Under the pieces are notes generated by a model. The model worked only from the letters and a program-made list of their open reading frames with translations. It had not been told where the DNA came from and did no database searches. From the IMG/VR virus record IMGVR_UViG_3300032132_000313, positions 1 to 30,885 of that record: a DNA stretch of 30,885 bases. One strand, written 5' to 3'. This document shows positions 17,747-27,009 of the stretch, piece by piece. Within the stretch, counting starts at the first letter, position 1, and each line of letters begins with the position of its first letter. The position numbers and the translations under genes were made by a program. The DNA comes from a virus.

Positions 17747-19085
17747 GGATCTGGCTGCTCTGCCGCAAGCGGAGCGTGATGCATTCGTGGCGAGCCTTTC
17801 TGAAGAGGAGGCGGTTGCGCTTCTGAATGATTGGCGTGGCTTTCTAGCTCGCCCAGAGCAGCTTGCGCCTGATGGTGATTGGGATATTTGGATCATCCTT
17901 GCTGGGCGCGGGTTTGGGAAAACCAGATCGGGCGCTGAGTGGGTCAAGGAGGAAGTGGACAAGGGCGCTAAGAGATTTGCATTGATCGGGGAAACGCAGC
18001 GCGACCTCGAGCAAGTCATGATTGAGGGTGACAGCGGGCTGCTGAGCACGTGCCCCGATGGCTTCATCACCCGCTACGTCAAAAAGCCCGTTCAGATCGA
18101 GTTTCACAATGGCGCTGTAGCGTTGGGGTATAACGGAACCGAGCCTAATCAGCTTCGAGGCCCGCAGTTTGACAGGGCGTGGTCAGATGAGTTGGCCAAA
18201 TGGCGTTACGCCCGCGAAACATGGGATCAGCTTCAGTTCGGCTTACGTCTCGGCGATCATCCTCGTCAATTGGTTACAACCACGCCCCGCCCAATCGAGT
18301 TGGTCAAGGCAATCCTTGCGGGTCATGAGGGGCGGGTCTCGATCACTCGTGGTCGCACAACAGACAACCGCGCCAACCTCGCGGGCAGTTTCATTCAGAA
18401 GATCGAGCAGCGCTATGGTGGCACGCGTCTTGGTCGGCAGGAGCTTGAGGGGCAGGTGCTTGGCGATATGCCTGGCGCGCTCTGGCGTCAGGAAGATATT
18501 GATACGTACCGGGTGGACAAGGCCCCGGAACTGGATCGCATCGTGGTTGCTGTTGATCCGGCGGTCACGAATACAGAGGAAAGCGACGAGCACGGCATCG
18601 TGGTTGCTGGCCTGAGTGGTGATGAGGCTTTTGTGCTGGAGGATGCCAGCCAGAAGGGAACGCCCCTCAGTTGGGCCCGGCGCGCCATAAGCCTCTACGA
18701 TAAGTATGCCGCAGACGGCATCGTGGTCGAGGTAAACCAGGGCGGGGACATGGTGGCGCATACGTTGCGTTCCGTCCGCGACACAATTCGGATCATTGAG
18801 GTGCGCGCTTCACGAGGAAAGCACGTTCGGGCTGAGCCGATTGCTGCGCTCTACGAGCAGGGCCGGGTTCACCATGTGGGTTCGTTCCCTGAGCTTGAGA
18901 CACAGATGACCATGACAACCTCAGCCGGATATGAGGGTGAGGATTCGCCCGACCGTCTGGATGCTGCGGTCTGGGCTATGACGACGCTTTACCCTGATCT
19001 GATCGTTACGCCGATCCAGGAGGATTTGATGTCCACATTGTATGGAAAAGGATCGCGCCGACCGGCGGGATATTTGGGTAATTGA
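17730..19085 (+). CDS. terL: Terminase large subunit
   Basis: A 451-residue packaging ATPase and nuclease. The ATPase has Walker A at residues 58-65 (AGRGFGKT), Walker B-type WSDELAKW (D153, E154) and the coupling TTTP segment. The RNase H-like nuclease has D276 (VAVDPAVT), E334 (VEVNQGGD) and D428/D431 (SPDRLDAAVWA). It cuts concatemeric DNA and pumps it into the prohead through the portal. It starts with GTG at 17730, with GGAA a few bases upstream, inside the end of terS. Confidence 0.96.
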   Translation: MPSPAEDLAALPQAERDAFVASLSEEEAVALLNDWRGFLARPEQLAPDGDWDIWIILAGRGFGKTRSGAEWVKEEVDKGAKRFALIGETQRDLEQVMIEGDSGLLSTCPDGFITRYVKKPVQIEFHNGAVALGYNGTEPNQLRGPQFDRAWSDELAKWRYARETWDQLQFGLRLGDHPRQLVTTTPRPIELVKAILAGHEGRVSITRGRTTDNRANLAGSFIQKIEQRYGGTRLGRQELEGQVLGDMPGALWRQEDIDTYRVDKAPELDRIVVAVDPAVTNTEESDEHGIVVAGLSGDEAFVLEDASQKGTPLSWARRAISLYDKYAADGIVVEVNQGGDMVAHTLRSVRDTIRIIEVRASRGKHVRAEPIAALYEQGRVHHVGSFPELETQMTMTTSAGYEGEDSPDRLDAAVWAMTTLYPDLIVTPIQEDLMSTLYGKGSRRPAGYLGN

Positions 19086-21115
19086 AGACTGATACTTTCC
19101 TGAAAGAAGTGCGCGAACGATACGATCTCGGCTGGTCTGCCGATATTCGCAATCGTGAAGCCATGGAAAGCGACCTGCGCATGGTTGCTGGTGACCAGTG
19201 GCCTGAAGACGTGCGTCTTGAGCGTGAGGGCGCAACCCAGCCCCGTCCCTGCATCACTGAGAACCTGTTGCCCCAGTTTGTGCGGCAGGTAGGCAATGAC
19301 ATGCGGGCCAATCCTCCGGCTGTGAAGGTCATTGCGGGCTCTGGTGGCGCGTCCAAGCCGGTTGCAGACATCCTGACGGGCATGGTGCGCAATATCGAAG
19401 CGCGCTCAGCCACGTTGCGGCCTTACGTGACAGCGGGCGTGTCAGCGGCCCGTTGCGGCATTGGGCATTGGCGTGTGCTGACGGATTACACTGGGCCAAC
19501 AAGCTTCGAGCAGGAACTGAAGATCGAGCCGATTCACAACCCGTTTGCGGTTGTCTGGGATCCGTGCGCTGTGGCGGCAACCCGTGAGGATGCCAACTGG
19601 TGCTTTGTCATCGAAGAGATGAGTGAAGACGAGTTTGAGGCGCAGTACCCGAAGGCTAAGCCGGTTTCGTTTGACGGCAAGGACAATGAGGCGTGGTTCA
19701 GTGCGTGGCTGAATGGCTCACGCAAGACGATCCGGGTGGCTGAGTACTGGCGCAAGGTGCGTGAGCCCGCCAAGGTCTGCCTGATGATGGATGGCTCATC
19801 TGTCTGGAAGGATGAGTTGCCGAAGGAAATGCACGGCCTGATCGTGCGCGAAAGGGAGAGCGACCGTGTCCGTGTTGAGGTCACCAAGACCAACGGTTTT
19901 GAAGTCCTGGAGGAAACGCAGGCTTGGCCGGGCAGGCATATCCCTATCGTCCCGGTCGTGGGCGAGGAATACAGCGTGGGCGAACAGCGGGTGCGTCATT
20001 CGGTAATCCGGTTCGCCAAGGATTCCCAGCAGCTCTACAATTACTGGCTGTCTACGCAGACCGAGCATCTGGCCCTTCAGCCGAAAGCGCCATACATCGC
20101 CACGGCCAAGCAGGTCGCCAAGTATGCGGACATCTGGAAGACGGCGAACACCGACAATCACAGCGTCCTGATCTATGATGCGGATTCAGAAGCGCCTAAC
20201 AGCCGCCCACAGCGCGAAATGCCGCCACAGGGCTCCATTGCGTTCACAGAGCAGGTTCGGCGCGCTGCTGACAGCCTGAAGGCCACGACCGGCATTTACG
20301 AGGCAAGTCTTGGTGAGCAGGGCAATGAGAAATCCGGCAAGGCAATCATGGCCCGCCAGCGTGAGGGTGATGTTGGTACGTTCGAGTTCCGCGACAATCT
20401 GAATGCCTCGGTCGAGCATACGGGCCGCATCCTGATCAACCTTATCCCGATCATCTATGACACGCACCGCATTGAGCGGATACTTGGCGAGGATGGCGAG
20501 GAAGATTTCGCCGAGCTGAACAAGCCTGTGCTGGATCAGTATGGCCAGCCGGTCATGAATCCGCAAACAGGTCAGCCGGAATTGGAAAACAACCTCGCTG
20601 CTGGTGAGTATGGCGTGTTCGTACGCTCTGGCCCGTCCTTCACGACGCGCCGCCAGGAAGCCGCAGAGAGCATGATGCAGTTCGTACAGACCGCGCCGCA
20701 GTCGGCTCAGATGGTTCTGGACCTGATTGCGAAGAATATGGATTGGCCCGGCGCGGATGAGTTCGCCGAGCGGTTCAAGAAGATGTTGCCTCCGAACCTT
20801 CAGCCGGAAACGGACGATCCGGAGGAACAGGCCCAGCGTCAGGCCGCCGCACAACAAGCCGCAGAAGCGGAACAAGTGCAGAAGCGTGGCGTGATGGCCG
20901 AAATAGCAGAGAAGGAAGCGAATGCCGCCGAGTCGCAGGCAGACGCTCAGAAAGCTGCTGCTGAAGCTGCTCAGACCCAGATGGAGACAATGCTCCAATC
21001 CGGTCAGATGCAGCAATTCGTGCAGGCCGCCGTTGAAAGCCAAGTGAGGCAGATACTGGCAGCGATGCAACCCCAGCCGCCCCAGCCGGCACCTATGCCA
21101 ATGGGGCAATTTTAA
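19082..21115 (+). CDS. P22-like portal protein
   Basis: A 677-residue portal protein, which forms the ring at the packaging vertex. The N-terminal RYDLGWSADIRNREAMESDLRMVAGDQWPEDVR segment and RPCITENLLPQFVRQVGND (about residues 55-73) are characteristic of the P22 portal family; the later KATTGIYEASLGEQGNEKSGKAI is also typical. The C-terminus is an Ala/Gln/Glu-rich coiled coil of about 110 residues, which may form a barrel as in P22. It starts with TTG at 19082, overlapping the terL stop; no ATG occurs before the conserved region. Confidence 0.93.
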   Translation: MKTDTFLKEVRERYDLGWSADIRNREAMESDLRMVAGDQWPEDVRLEREGATQPRPCITENLLPQFVRQVGNDMRANPPAVKVIAGSGGASKPVADILTGMVRNIEARSATLRPYVTAGVSAARCGIGHWRVLTDYTGPTSFEQELKIEPIHNPFAVVWDPCAVAATREDANWCFVIEEMSEDEFEAQYPKAKPVSFDGKDNEAWFSAWLNGSRKTIRVAEYWRKVREPAKVCLMMDGSSVWKDELPKEMHGLIVRERESDRVRVEVTKTNGFEVLEETQAWPGRHIPIVPVVGEEYSVGEQRVRHSVIRFAKDSQQLYNYWLSTQTEHLALQPKAPYIATAKQVAKYADIWKTANTDNHSVLIYDADSEAPNSRPQREMPPQGSIAFTEQVRRAADSLKATTGIYEASLGEQGNEKSGKAIMARQREGDVGTFEFRDNLNASVEHTGRILINLIPIIYDTHRIERILGEDGEEDFAELNKPVLDQYGQPVMNPQTGQPELENNLAAGEYGVFVRSGPSFTTRRQEAAESMMQFVQTAPQSAQMVLDLIAKNMDWPGADEFAERFKKMLPPNLQPETDDPEEQAQRQAAAQQAAEAEQVQKRGVMAEIAEKEANAAESQADAQKAAAEAAQTQMETMLQSGQMQQFVQAAVESQVRQILAAMQPQPPQPAPMPMGQF

Positions 21116-21135
21116 AAAACAAGGAGGCTATTTCT

Positions 21136-21987
21136 GTGCCAGATCAGGAAGCCATCGAGGTAGCGCAGGCTGACCTCGCGGATGTGAGCCAATCATACGG
21201 TGATCCGTCCGAAAGTGCGACCTCAGACGTTGAGATTGTCGAGGAAAACACTGAACAGCAGCAGGAGCCCGAAGAGGCCGCGACTGAAGAGGTTGTGGAC
21301 GGCGAGGGTGAGAGAGAAACGGAGACCAAGTCGCAGCGGCGTCGTCGCCTGCGGCGGGAACGGGAAGAAAAGCGTGAAGCGGATATACGCCGCCTGACGC
21401 AGGAGAACGAACGTTTGCGGGAGCGATCCGGCAAGCTGAGGGCTCCAAGACGGGAAGAGTTCTACGACGAGCCCAGCTACACAGCGGCCCTTGCGGCCTA
21501 CAATGTACGCGCACAGGACGCCGAGGAAGCCGCAGAGCGGCTGACAGGCGAGTTCACAGGGCTTGAGCGGGCAGACCAGAACAGCTTTCAGGAAACCTTG
21601 GGTGATTTCGTGTCTGAGGGCGCGGAAAAGTACAAGGATTTCGCGGAAAAGCTGGAGCGCAAGCCCGAGGATGGAGGCCCGAACATTTCGGCTATCATGG
21701 CGGAAGCGATGATGGAAACCGATAGCGGGATTGACGTTGCCTATCATCTGGCAACCCACCCAGCCGAAGCGAACAAGATTGCGAAGATGCCGCCGGTTGC
21801 GCAGGCAAGAGCCATCTGGGAGCTGGAAGCCAAGGTATCGAAGCCGAAAGAGCCGCCTGTGTCGAAAGCCCCTCCGCCGGTCAAGCCGGTCCGGGGTGGC
21901 GCAGCCAGCAACACCAAACCCGTCTCCGAAATGAGCATGTCCGAATACGCCAGTTTTCGTCAGCGCCAGATGCGCGGCGAGGCGTAG
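21136..21987 (+). CDS. Scaffolding protein
   Basis: A 283-residue, highly charged protein: an acidic N-terminus, a basic coiled coil (RRRRLRREREEKREADIRRLTQENERLRERSG, about residues 69-100) and a Pro-rich C-terminus ending in a short conserved-looking motif (SEMSMSEYASFRQRQMRG). The composition and the place between portal and coat identify the scaffold that guides prohead assembly and then leaves. It starts with GTG at 21136, eight bases after AAGGAGG. Confidence 0.85.
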   Translation: MPDQEAIEVAQADLADVSQSYGDPSESATSDVEIVEENTEQQQEPEEAATEEVVDGEGERETETKSQRRRRLRREREEKREADIRRLTQENERLRERSGKLRAPRREEFYDEPSYTAALAAYNVRAQDAEEAAERLTGEFTGLERADQNSFQETLGDFVSEGAEKYKDFAEKLERKPEDGGPNISAIMAEAMMETDSGIDVAYHLATHPAEANKIAKMPPVAQARAIWELEAKVSKPKEPPVSKAPPPVKPVRGGAASNTKPVSEMSMSEYASFRQRQMRGEA

Positions 21988-22016
21988 CGGACTCCATCTG
22001 ATCCAGGAGCAAGAAA

Positions 22017-23255
22017 ATGGCTAACGCCCTAATCACCCCGAGCATCATTGCCAAGGAAGCCCTTGTGCAGCTCGAAAACAACCTCGGCATGGCGAACAAC
22101 GTCCACCGGGAGTACAAGAAAGAGTTCGTGAAGGTCGGCGACACGGTGTCTATCCGCAAGCCGGTCAAGTTCTATGCCGCAGACGGCAAGACCCGCGTCA
22201 ACCAAGACGTTGAAGAAGCGAACACGTCGATCACCGTGGACAAGCAAAAGCACGTCTCATGGAAGTTCAGCTCGAAAGACCTGACCTTGACGGTGGAAGA
22301 CTATTCCGAGCGCTACATCAAGCCCGCCATGATTGCGCTGGCCAACACAATCGACCGTAGCGGCCACAACCAGTACACCAATGTCTGGAACCTTGTTGGT
22401 ACGCCGGGGACGACTCCGGCCAACTTCGCTGCGATGGCTGCTGCTGCCCAGCGTATGGATGAAATGGCTGTGTCTACGGACATGCGTCGCGCCATGCTGA
22501 ACCCAGCCGCTGGCTATGCTATCGCAGGTTCGGCCACGGCCCTCTATATGAACAGCGTGAACCAGCAGGCATATCGCAAGGGCTCCATCGGTGAAATCGC
22601 CGGTCTGGAAACCTTCCGTAGCCAAAACGTGGTATCCCACACTGTGGGCGCTTATGGCGGCACACCGCTGGTCAATGGTGCTTCCCAGAACGTCACTTAT
22701 GCGGCGTCCAAGAGCACGAACAGCCAGAGCCTTGTGACGGACGGCTGGACGGCAGGCACGACCGGCATCCTGAAGGCGGGCGACGTGATCACGATTGCGG
22801 GCGTCTACGCCATGAACCCGGTTCCGGGCGAAGGCACGACGGGCAAGATCCAGATGCCTTACCTGCAGGAGTTCACTGTGCTGGCGGATGCTGACTCCGG
22901 TGCGACGACCGGCCCGGCTACGCTGACGATCAGCCCGGCAATCATCACGTCTGGCCCTTACCAGACCGTGAGTGCTGCGCCTGCGGACAATGCTGCCATC
23001 ACGGTGAAGACCGGCACGGCATCTACGGCCTATCCGCAGAACCTGGCATTCCACAAGAACGCCTTTGCGCTCGTGACCTGCCCCCTGGAACTTCCGGACG
23101 GTGTCGAGTTCAAGGCGCGTGAGACCCACAAGGGCCTCTCTGTGCGTGTCGTGAAGCAGTACTCGATTGATGCGGATGACGATATTATCCGCCTCGACGT
23201 CCTGTACGGCTGGAAGTCGATCTATCCTGACCTTGCTGTCCGGATTACCGGCTAA
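22017..23255 (+). CDS. P22-like major capsid (coat) protein
   Basis: A 412-residue coat protein, close to the 430 residues of P22 gp5. The N-terminal part (ALITPSIIAKEALVQLENNLGMANNVHREYKKEF, then VGDTVSIRKPVKF, then DLTLTVEDYSERYIKPAM) follows the P22 coat family, and the C-terminal YSIDADDDIIRLDVLYGWKSIYPDLAVRI is the family's closing strand set. The central Ala/Gly/Thr-rich part should be the inserted beta domain. The ATG has AGGAGC eight bases upstream. Confidence 0.94.
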   Translation: MANALITPSIIAKEALVQLENNLGMANNVHREYKKEFVKVGDTVSIRKPVKFYAADGKTRVNQDVEEANTSITVDKQKHVSWKFSSKDLTLTVEDYSERYIKPAMIALANTIDRSGHNQYTNVWNLVGTPGTTPANFAAMAAAAQRMDEMAVSTDMRRAMLNPAAGYAIAGSATALYMNSVNQQAYRKGSIGEIAGLETFRSQNVVSHTVGAYGGTPLVNGASQNVTYAASKSTNSQSLVTDGWTAGTTGILKAGDVITIAGVYAMNPVPGEGTTGKIQMPYLQEFTVLADADSGATTGPATLTISPAIITSGPYQTVSAAPADNAAITVKTGTASTAYPQNLAFHKNAFALVTCPLELPDGVEFKARETHKGLSVRVVKQYSIDADDDIIRLDVLYGWKSIYPDLAVRITG

Positions 23256-23488
23256 TGGCTGAAGACCGCATCATTCGCCGCTGGGGCTATCATGCCAAGC
23301 AAGAGGCGAAGATCTTCGAACTGAAGGAGGGCGAAAGCCTTCCTTCAGGTTGGTTCGATTCTCCGGCCCGCGTTGAGGTGGTGAAACCAAAGCGCAAGCC
23401 GAAGGCTGAAGAGGCAGAGGACAAATCCGAAGCCGAAGCCGAAGAAGACCTGACGGAAGAAGACGAAGATGACGAAGACAGTCAGTGA
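23255..23488 (+). CDS. Small acidic-tailed phage protein
   Basis: A 77-residue protein between coat and connector genes. The first half (RRWGYHAKQEAKIFELKEGESLPSGWFDSPARVEVV) resembles short phage proteins found at this place, unknown in function. The C-terminal 30 residues are almost all Glu, Asp, Ala and Ser. It starts in TAATG overlap with the coat gene and shares 20 bases with the next gene in another frame. Confidence 0.75.
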   Translation: MAEDRIIRRWGYHAKQEAKIFELKEGESLPSGWFDSPARVEVVKPKRKPKAEEAEDKSEAEAEEDLTEEDEDDEDSQ

Positions 23489-23891
23489 CTGTTGTGACCG
23501 GGCGCTCCAGCGTCTGGCAATACTCGTGGGCGGAGAGAGTGCAGACACGGCTGATGCCGAGATTGCGCGCTCCGCCTTTGAGGGCCTTGTGAATGGGTGG
23601 CTGGCAGATGGTTTGTCAGTCACCAATTCCGCTGGCACGGCCGTGGTGTTGGCCGATTATGCGCTTGCTGATGCATTCCCGATTTCCGAAGTTCACTTCG
23701 AGGGCGTCGCTGCCATGCTGGCGGTGACCATTTCCGATGATTTTGAAGTTCCTCCCAAGCCGCTCGTGCTGAAGGACGCCTCACGGGGCGAGCAGCGCAT
23801 TTATGCCGCGTTCATGCCGTCTATGGTGACGAAAGTGGACCGTATGCTCAACCGGCTGGATAACAGCCTGCTCTGGCCGTCGCAGGACTGA
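23469..23891 (+). CDS. P22 gp4-like head-completion (connector) protein
   Basis: A 140-residue protein resembling P22 gp4, which binds under the portal after packaging and starts tail assembly. The pattern is an N-terminal CCDRALQRLAIL, a central FEGLVNGWLADGLSV (compare the W-x-x-x-G segment of gp4) and a hydrophobic helix FEGVAAMLAVTISDDFE followed by a C-terminal basic region. Order (coat, small gene, gp4-like, gp10-like) matches P22. It overlaps the preceding gene by 20 bases. Confidence 0.82.
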   Translation: MTKTVSDCCDRALQRLAILVGGESADTADAEIARSAFEGLVNGWLADGLSVTNSAGTAVVLADYALADAFPISEVHFEGVAAMLAVTISDDFEVPPKPLVLKDASRGEQRIYAAFMPSMVTKVDRMLNRLDNSLLWPSQD

Positions 23892-23892
23892 C

Positions 23893-25308
23893 ATGCCTCG
23901 CGCAAATCTAGCCTTTGAACACTGGGAGCGCGAGCAGGCCGGTGAGCCTGAAAAGATTCTCATCAACATGTATGGTGAGGTCGATCGTTCCAACCCGAAG
24001 CGGGACAAGCGGCTCGTGACCACGCCCGGCACATTGGACGCTGACACAGGCAATGTCGTGCTAGGCAATATCCGCGCGCTGGCGCAGGCTGATGCGTTCG
24101 CAGATGGCAAATTGCTGATCCTTGACGGCACGACGCTGCGCACACGCACGGCAGGCGGCACATGGGGCACAATCACCGGCACTGTGAGCGGCACTGACCG
24201 GGCTGACACGGCGATCAGCGAGACCGAGCTCGGCATCCTGAGCGGGGGCGACATTTACGTCTCTGACGGCTCTACGATTGCGGCTGTGACAGACCCGGAT
24301 TTCCCAATCACGATCACCAGTCTTGCCGTGATGAGCCAGCGCCTGCTGTTCAGTTCCTCTGATGGCCAGTTCTGGTTTTCCAGCGTGTTGGCTTTTGATG
24401 ATATTACGGGCCTCAACTTCTACACGGCAGAAGGTGCGCCGGATGGGCTGATTGCTGTGCGTGTCTGGGCAGAACTGGCCCTGATGTTCGGCACCAAGAC
24501 GCTTGAGATGTGGTATTCCGAACCCTCCAACGCGAATGACCCGTTTTCGAGGGCATCCAGCGTTGTTCCGGTCGGCTGCAAGGCGCGTGATACGATAGCG
24601 ATCTGTTCCAAAGGGCCAATCTGGGTGGATCCAGAGGATAATGTGGTGGCACTGGCCGGGGCAGATGCGCCAACCGTGTCTCCACCGTGGGTGAGCCGCC
24701 TGATCGCAGCAGAGGATGCCGATGACCTGATTGCGAGCACTTACAAGGCTGAGGGACAAGAGTTCTACGTCCTGAACGGGGCCAATTTCTGCGCTGTGAT
24801 GAACCTGAATGATGGCGCATGGCACAAGCGCAAGACGAATGGCTCTGACACATGGGCATGGGTGCGCATCCTGACAGCAGGCAGCAAGCACTATGTCTCC
24901 AAGCGCACAGGTAGCGCGTTCATGGAACTCAGCCGGGAATACCCGACCGATGAACAGGCCGCTGCAGAGACGATGGGCACAGACATTATTCGTGAATGGA
25001 CTGCGCATATCCCGCATGAAGGCGGACGGCCTTCCTTGGGCACGGTCCTGCTCGAAAGCACAAAAGGCGTGGCGCGGGCGGCCGGGGATGGCTCTGCGCC
25101 GGTTTGCCAGATGCGGATTTCGACGGACAATGGCAATGCCTGGACGAGCTACAGGGACCGCGCAACAGGCGCAACGGGTGTCTATGACCAGCGCACGGTC
25201 TGGCATCGCTGCGGGCGGGGCAAGCGGCCTCAGTCAATCTTTCAGTTCAAGCATTCAGAACCGGTGAAGATGGCCGTCACAGGCGTCGTCTGGGGTGAAA
25301 CCACCTAA
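23893..25308 (+). CDS. P22 gp10-like packaged-DNA stabilisation protein
   Basis: A 471-residue tail-hub protein similar to P22 gp10, which closes the portal channel after packaging. The protein opens with EPEKILINMYGEVDRSNPKRDKRLVTTPGT (about residues 18-47), a family hallmark, and continues as a beta-rich repeat fold (several SDG, W and GG turns) with an ALAGADAPTVSPPWVS segment near residue 255, typical of the family. It begins one base after the gp4-like gene and ends in TAATG overlap with the fibre gene. Confidence 0.9.
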   Translation: MPRANLAFEHWEREQAGEPEKILINMYGEVDRSNPKRDKRLVTTPGTLDADTGNVVLGNIRALAQADAFADGKLLILDGTTLRTRTAGGTWGTITGTVSGTDRADTAISETELGILSGGDIYVSDGSTIAAVTDPDFPITITSLAVMSQRLLFSSSDGQFWFSSVLAFDDITGLNFYTAEGAPDGLIAVRVWAELALMFGTKTLEMWYSEPSNANDPFSRASSVVPVGCKARDTIAICSKGPIWVDPEDNVVALAGADAPTVSPPWVSRLIAAEDADDLIASTYKAEGQEFYVLNGANFCAVMNLNDGAWHKRKTNGSDTWAWVRILTAGSKHYVSKRTGSAFMELSREYPTDEQAAAETMGTDIIREWTAHIPHEGGRPSLGTVLLESTKGVARAAGDGSAPVCQMRISTDNGNAWTSYRDRATGATGVYDQRTVWHRCGRGKRPQSIFQFKHSEPVKMAVTGVVWGETT

Positions 25309-26996
25309 TGGCGATTACGCCCGGAGACGACATCGAGACCAAGACCGGCGAACCGCTGCCACGCGGTAACTGGCTGGACCGGACAGGCAATATCACCCGT
25401 GCGGTGATGAACTACTTCAACGGCAAGGATCGGCTGGCGGGTGAGATTGTCAGCGGCGTGAACCGGAACCGGGCGAACATTGTCCAGCTTGAAACGGATT
25501 ATCAGGCGGCTGATGGCGCTGTGTCGAGCGCCTATATCGCAGCAGATGCGGTTGTGGCATCCGATGCAAGCGGCGCTCGTGCCACGCTGGAAACCACTCT
25601 ACGGGCAGAGTATCAGGCCGCTGATAGTGCGATTGAAGGCGATGTGGCAACGAACGCCGCAGCGATCACGACCGAAGCCACAGCTCGCGCCAGTGCAGAT
25701 AGTGCGTTGGCGTCTGACATATCGGCCCTGACCGCCACGGTTGGCGTTAACACGGCGGCTATTTCGACCGAAGCCACGGCCCGCGCAGACGGTGACAGCG
25801 CCGAAGCCACGGCCCGCCAGACGCTCGAAGCCTATGTGAGTAACGTCAATGCAAACCTGCTACCGAATGGCGGGTTTGAGCTGGGCGAAGATGACTGGAC
25901 GCTGACCAGTAGCGCTATCGGCAACGATACAAACGGCACTTATCTTACGGGGACTTCGGTTGCAGGCGGCACGGTTGTCGCAGCCTATAGCCCATGGTTT
26001 CCGGCTGGCGCGAGCCGGGCCTACAGTGTCGGATTGGACTATTTGCACACGCTGGCCACGGGGACATTCCGGGTTGATATTGAATGGTACAATGGCGCCA
26101 GCTTCCTGAGCCGGTCTGGCGTGCTGACCATGTTGACCGGCTCGGCATATGCTCGTGCCACGCTGGAAAACCAGACTTCCCCCGCAAACACGACGCGCGG
26201 ACGCCTGCGCTTCTACTATGTCAGCTCCACCACTAATGACCGCTACCGTATCCGCAAGGTCAAGGTAGAGCAGGCCAGCGAGGCCACGAACTACACAGCG
26301 GAGGGGTCTTCGGTCTTTGCGGGCGCATCGGTGTCGGTGCTGAAGCAGGCGTTCATAGATTCGGCGGGTGACGCGATTGCGCAGTTTGTCGTCGAGGCAT
26401 CGGCGGGTGGCGGCGATCCGGCCCGCATCGGCCTGCGCGACGGCTCTGGTGGGTCAAGCATTGCGCTTGTGGCTGAGCAGATATTTTTTGGCTCTGATAC
26501 GGTATTTGAGGACACTTACAACACGCTCTACACCGAGGACGGGGGCGGCTATCGCCTGCGTATCCTTGGCCCGTTCCCGGCGTCTGGTGATCTGGTCATC
26601 TGGTACGGCGCAGACAGCGTGGCGCTCAATTCCGAAACCAAGACGAATGGTGTGTTCTGCCTTGCGACCGATGGGAAGGTGTATTTCGGATCAAACGATC
26701 TGAGCAATGAAGTGGGTGGGATGAGCCTCGCCATGACGGGCGGGTTCTATTCCGGCGCATCGGGGTCCGGTAAGACGACCGGGAACCTCAATTGCACGGC
26801 CACGAACACAACCGGCTCGGTCACTTATCTGTGGACCTGTAGCGATTCGGCTGTGTCGTTCACGGCCCCGACCAGCGCCACCACACAGGCCCAGCGCGAC
26901 ATTACGGGCGACGTCACGGCTGTTGCGCGCTGCCTCGTCACTGATTCCAGCGGCTCCAAAGAGGGCTCTGCGCAAGTCCGATGGACCGTAATCTAG
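25308..26996 (+). CDS. Tail fibre or tail-tip receptor-binding protein
   Basis: A 562-residue modular protein. Residues 1-55 likely attach it to the tail. Residues 60-180 are a chain of EATARASADSA-type repeats, a trimeric coiled coil. From about residue 183 (LLPNGGFELGEDDWTL) a jelly-roll domain like carbohydrate-binding modules follows, then an ARIGLRDGSGGSSIALVAEQIFFG segment (about 380-405) like the C-terminal part of lambda J-type tip proteins. The last 80 residues look like an Ig-like domain. It probably recognises a cell-surface sugar. No tailspike or needle gene is otherwise visible at this place. Confidence 0.78.
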   Translation: MAITPGDDIETKTGEPLPRGNWLDRTGNITRAVMNYFNGKDRLAGEIVSGVNRNRANIVQLETDYQAADGAVSSAYIAADAVVASDASGARATLETTLRAEYQAADSAIEGDVATNAAAITTEATARASADSALASDISALTATVGVNTAAISTEATARADGDSAEATARQTLEAYVSNVNANLLPNGGFELGEDDWTLTSSAIGNDTNGTYLTGTSVAGGTVVAAYSPWFPAGASRAYSVGLDYLHTLATGTFRVDIEWYNGASFLSRSGVLTMLTGSAYARATLENQTSPANTTRGRLRFYYVSSTTNDRYRIRKVKVEQASEATNYTAEGSSVFAGASVSVLKQAFIDSAGDAIAQFVVEASAGGGDPARIGLRDGSGGSSIALVAEQIFFGSDTVFEDTYNTLYTEDGGGYRLRILGPFPASGDLVIWYGADSVALNSETKTNGVFCLATDGKVYFGSNDLSNEVGGMSLAMTGGFYSGASGSGKTTGNLNCTATNTTGSVTYLWTCSDSAVSFTAPTSATTQAQRDITGDVTAVARCLVTDSSGSKEGSAQVRWTVI

Positions 26997-27009
26997 CCAT
27001 GAGAGGGAC

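Noticed and set aside
20186-21109. A 307-codon minus-strand frame
   Set aside because: Antisense to the portal gene; the Leu/His-rich product reflects the complement of Gln/Glu codons.
22257-23129. A 290-codon minus-strand frame
   Set aside because: Antisense to the coat gene, with no ribosome site; Arg/His-rich as shadow frames usually are.
24061-25206. A 381-codon minus-strand frame
   Set aside because: It is antisense to the gp10-like gene; His/Arg/Cys-rich composition is typical of a shadow frame.
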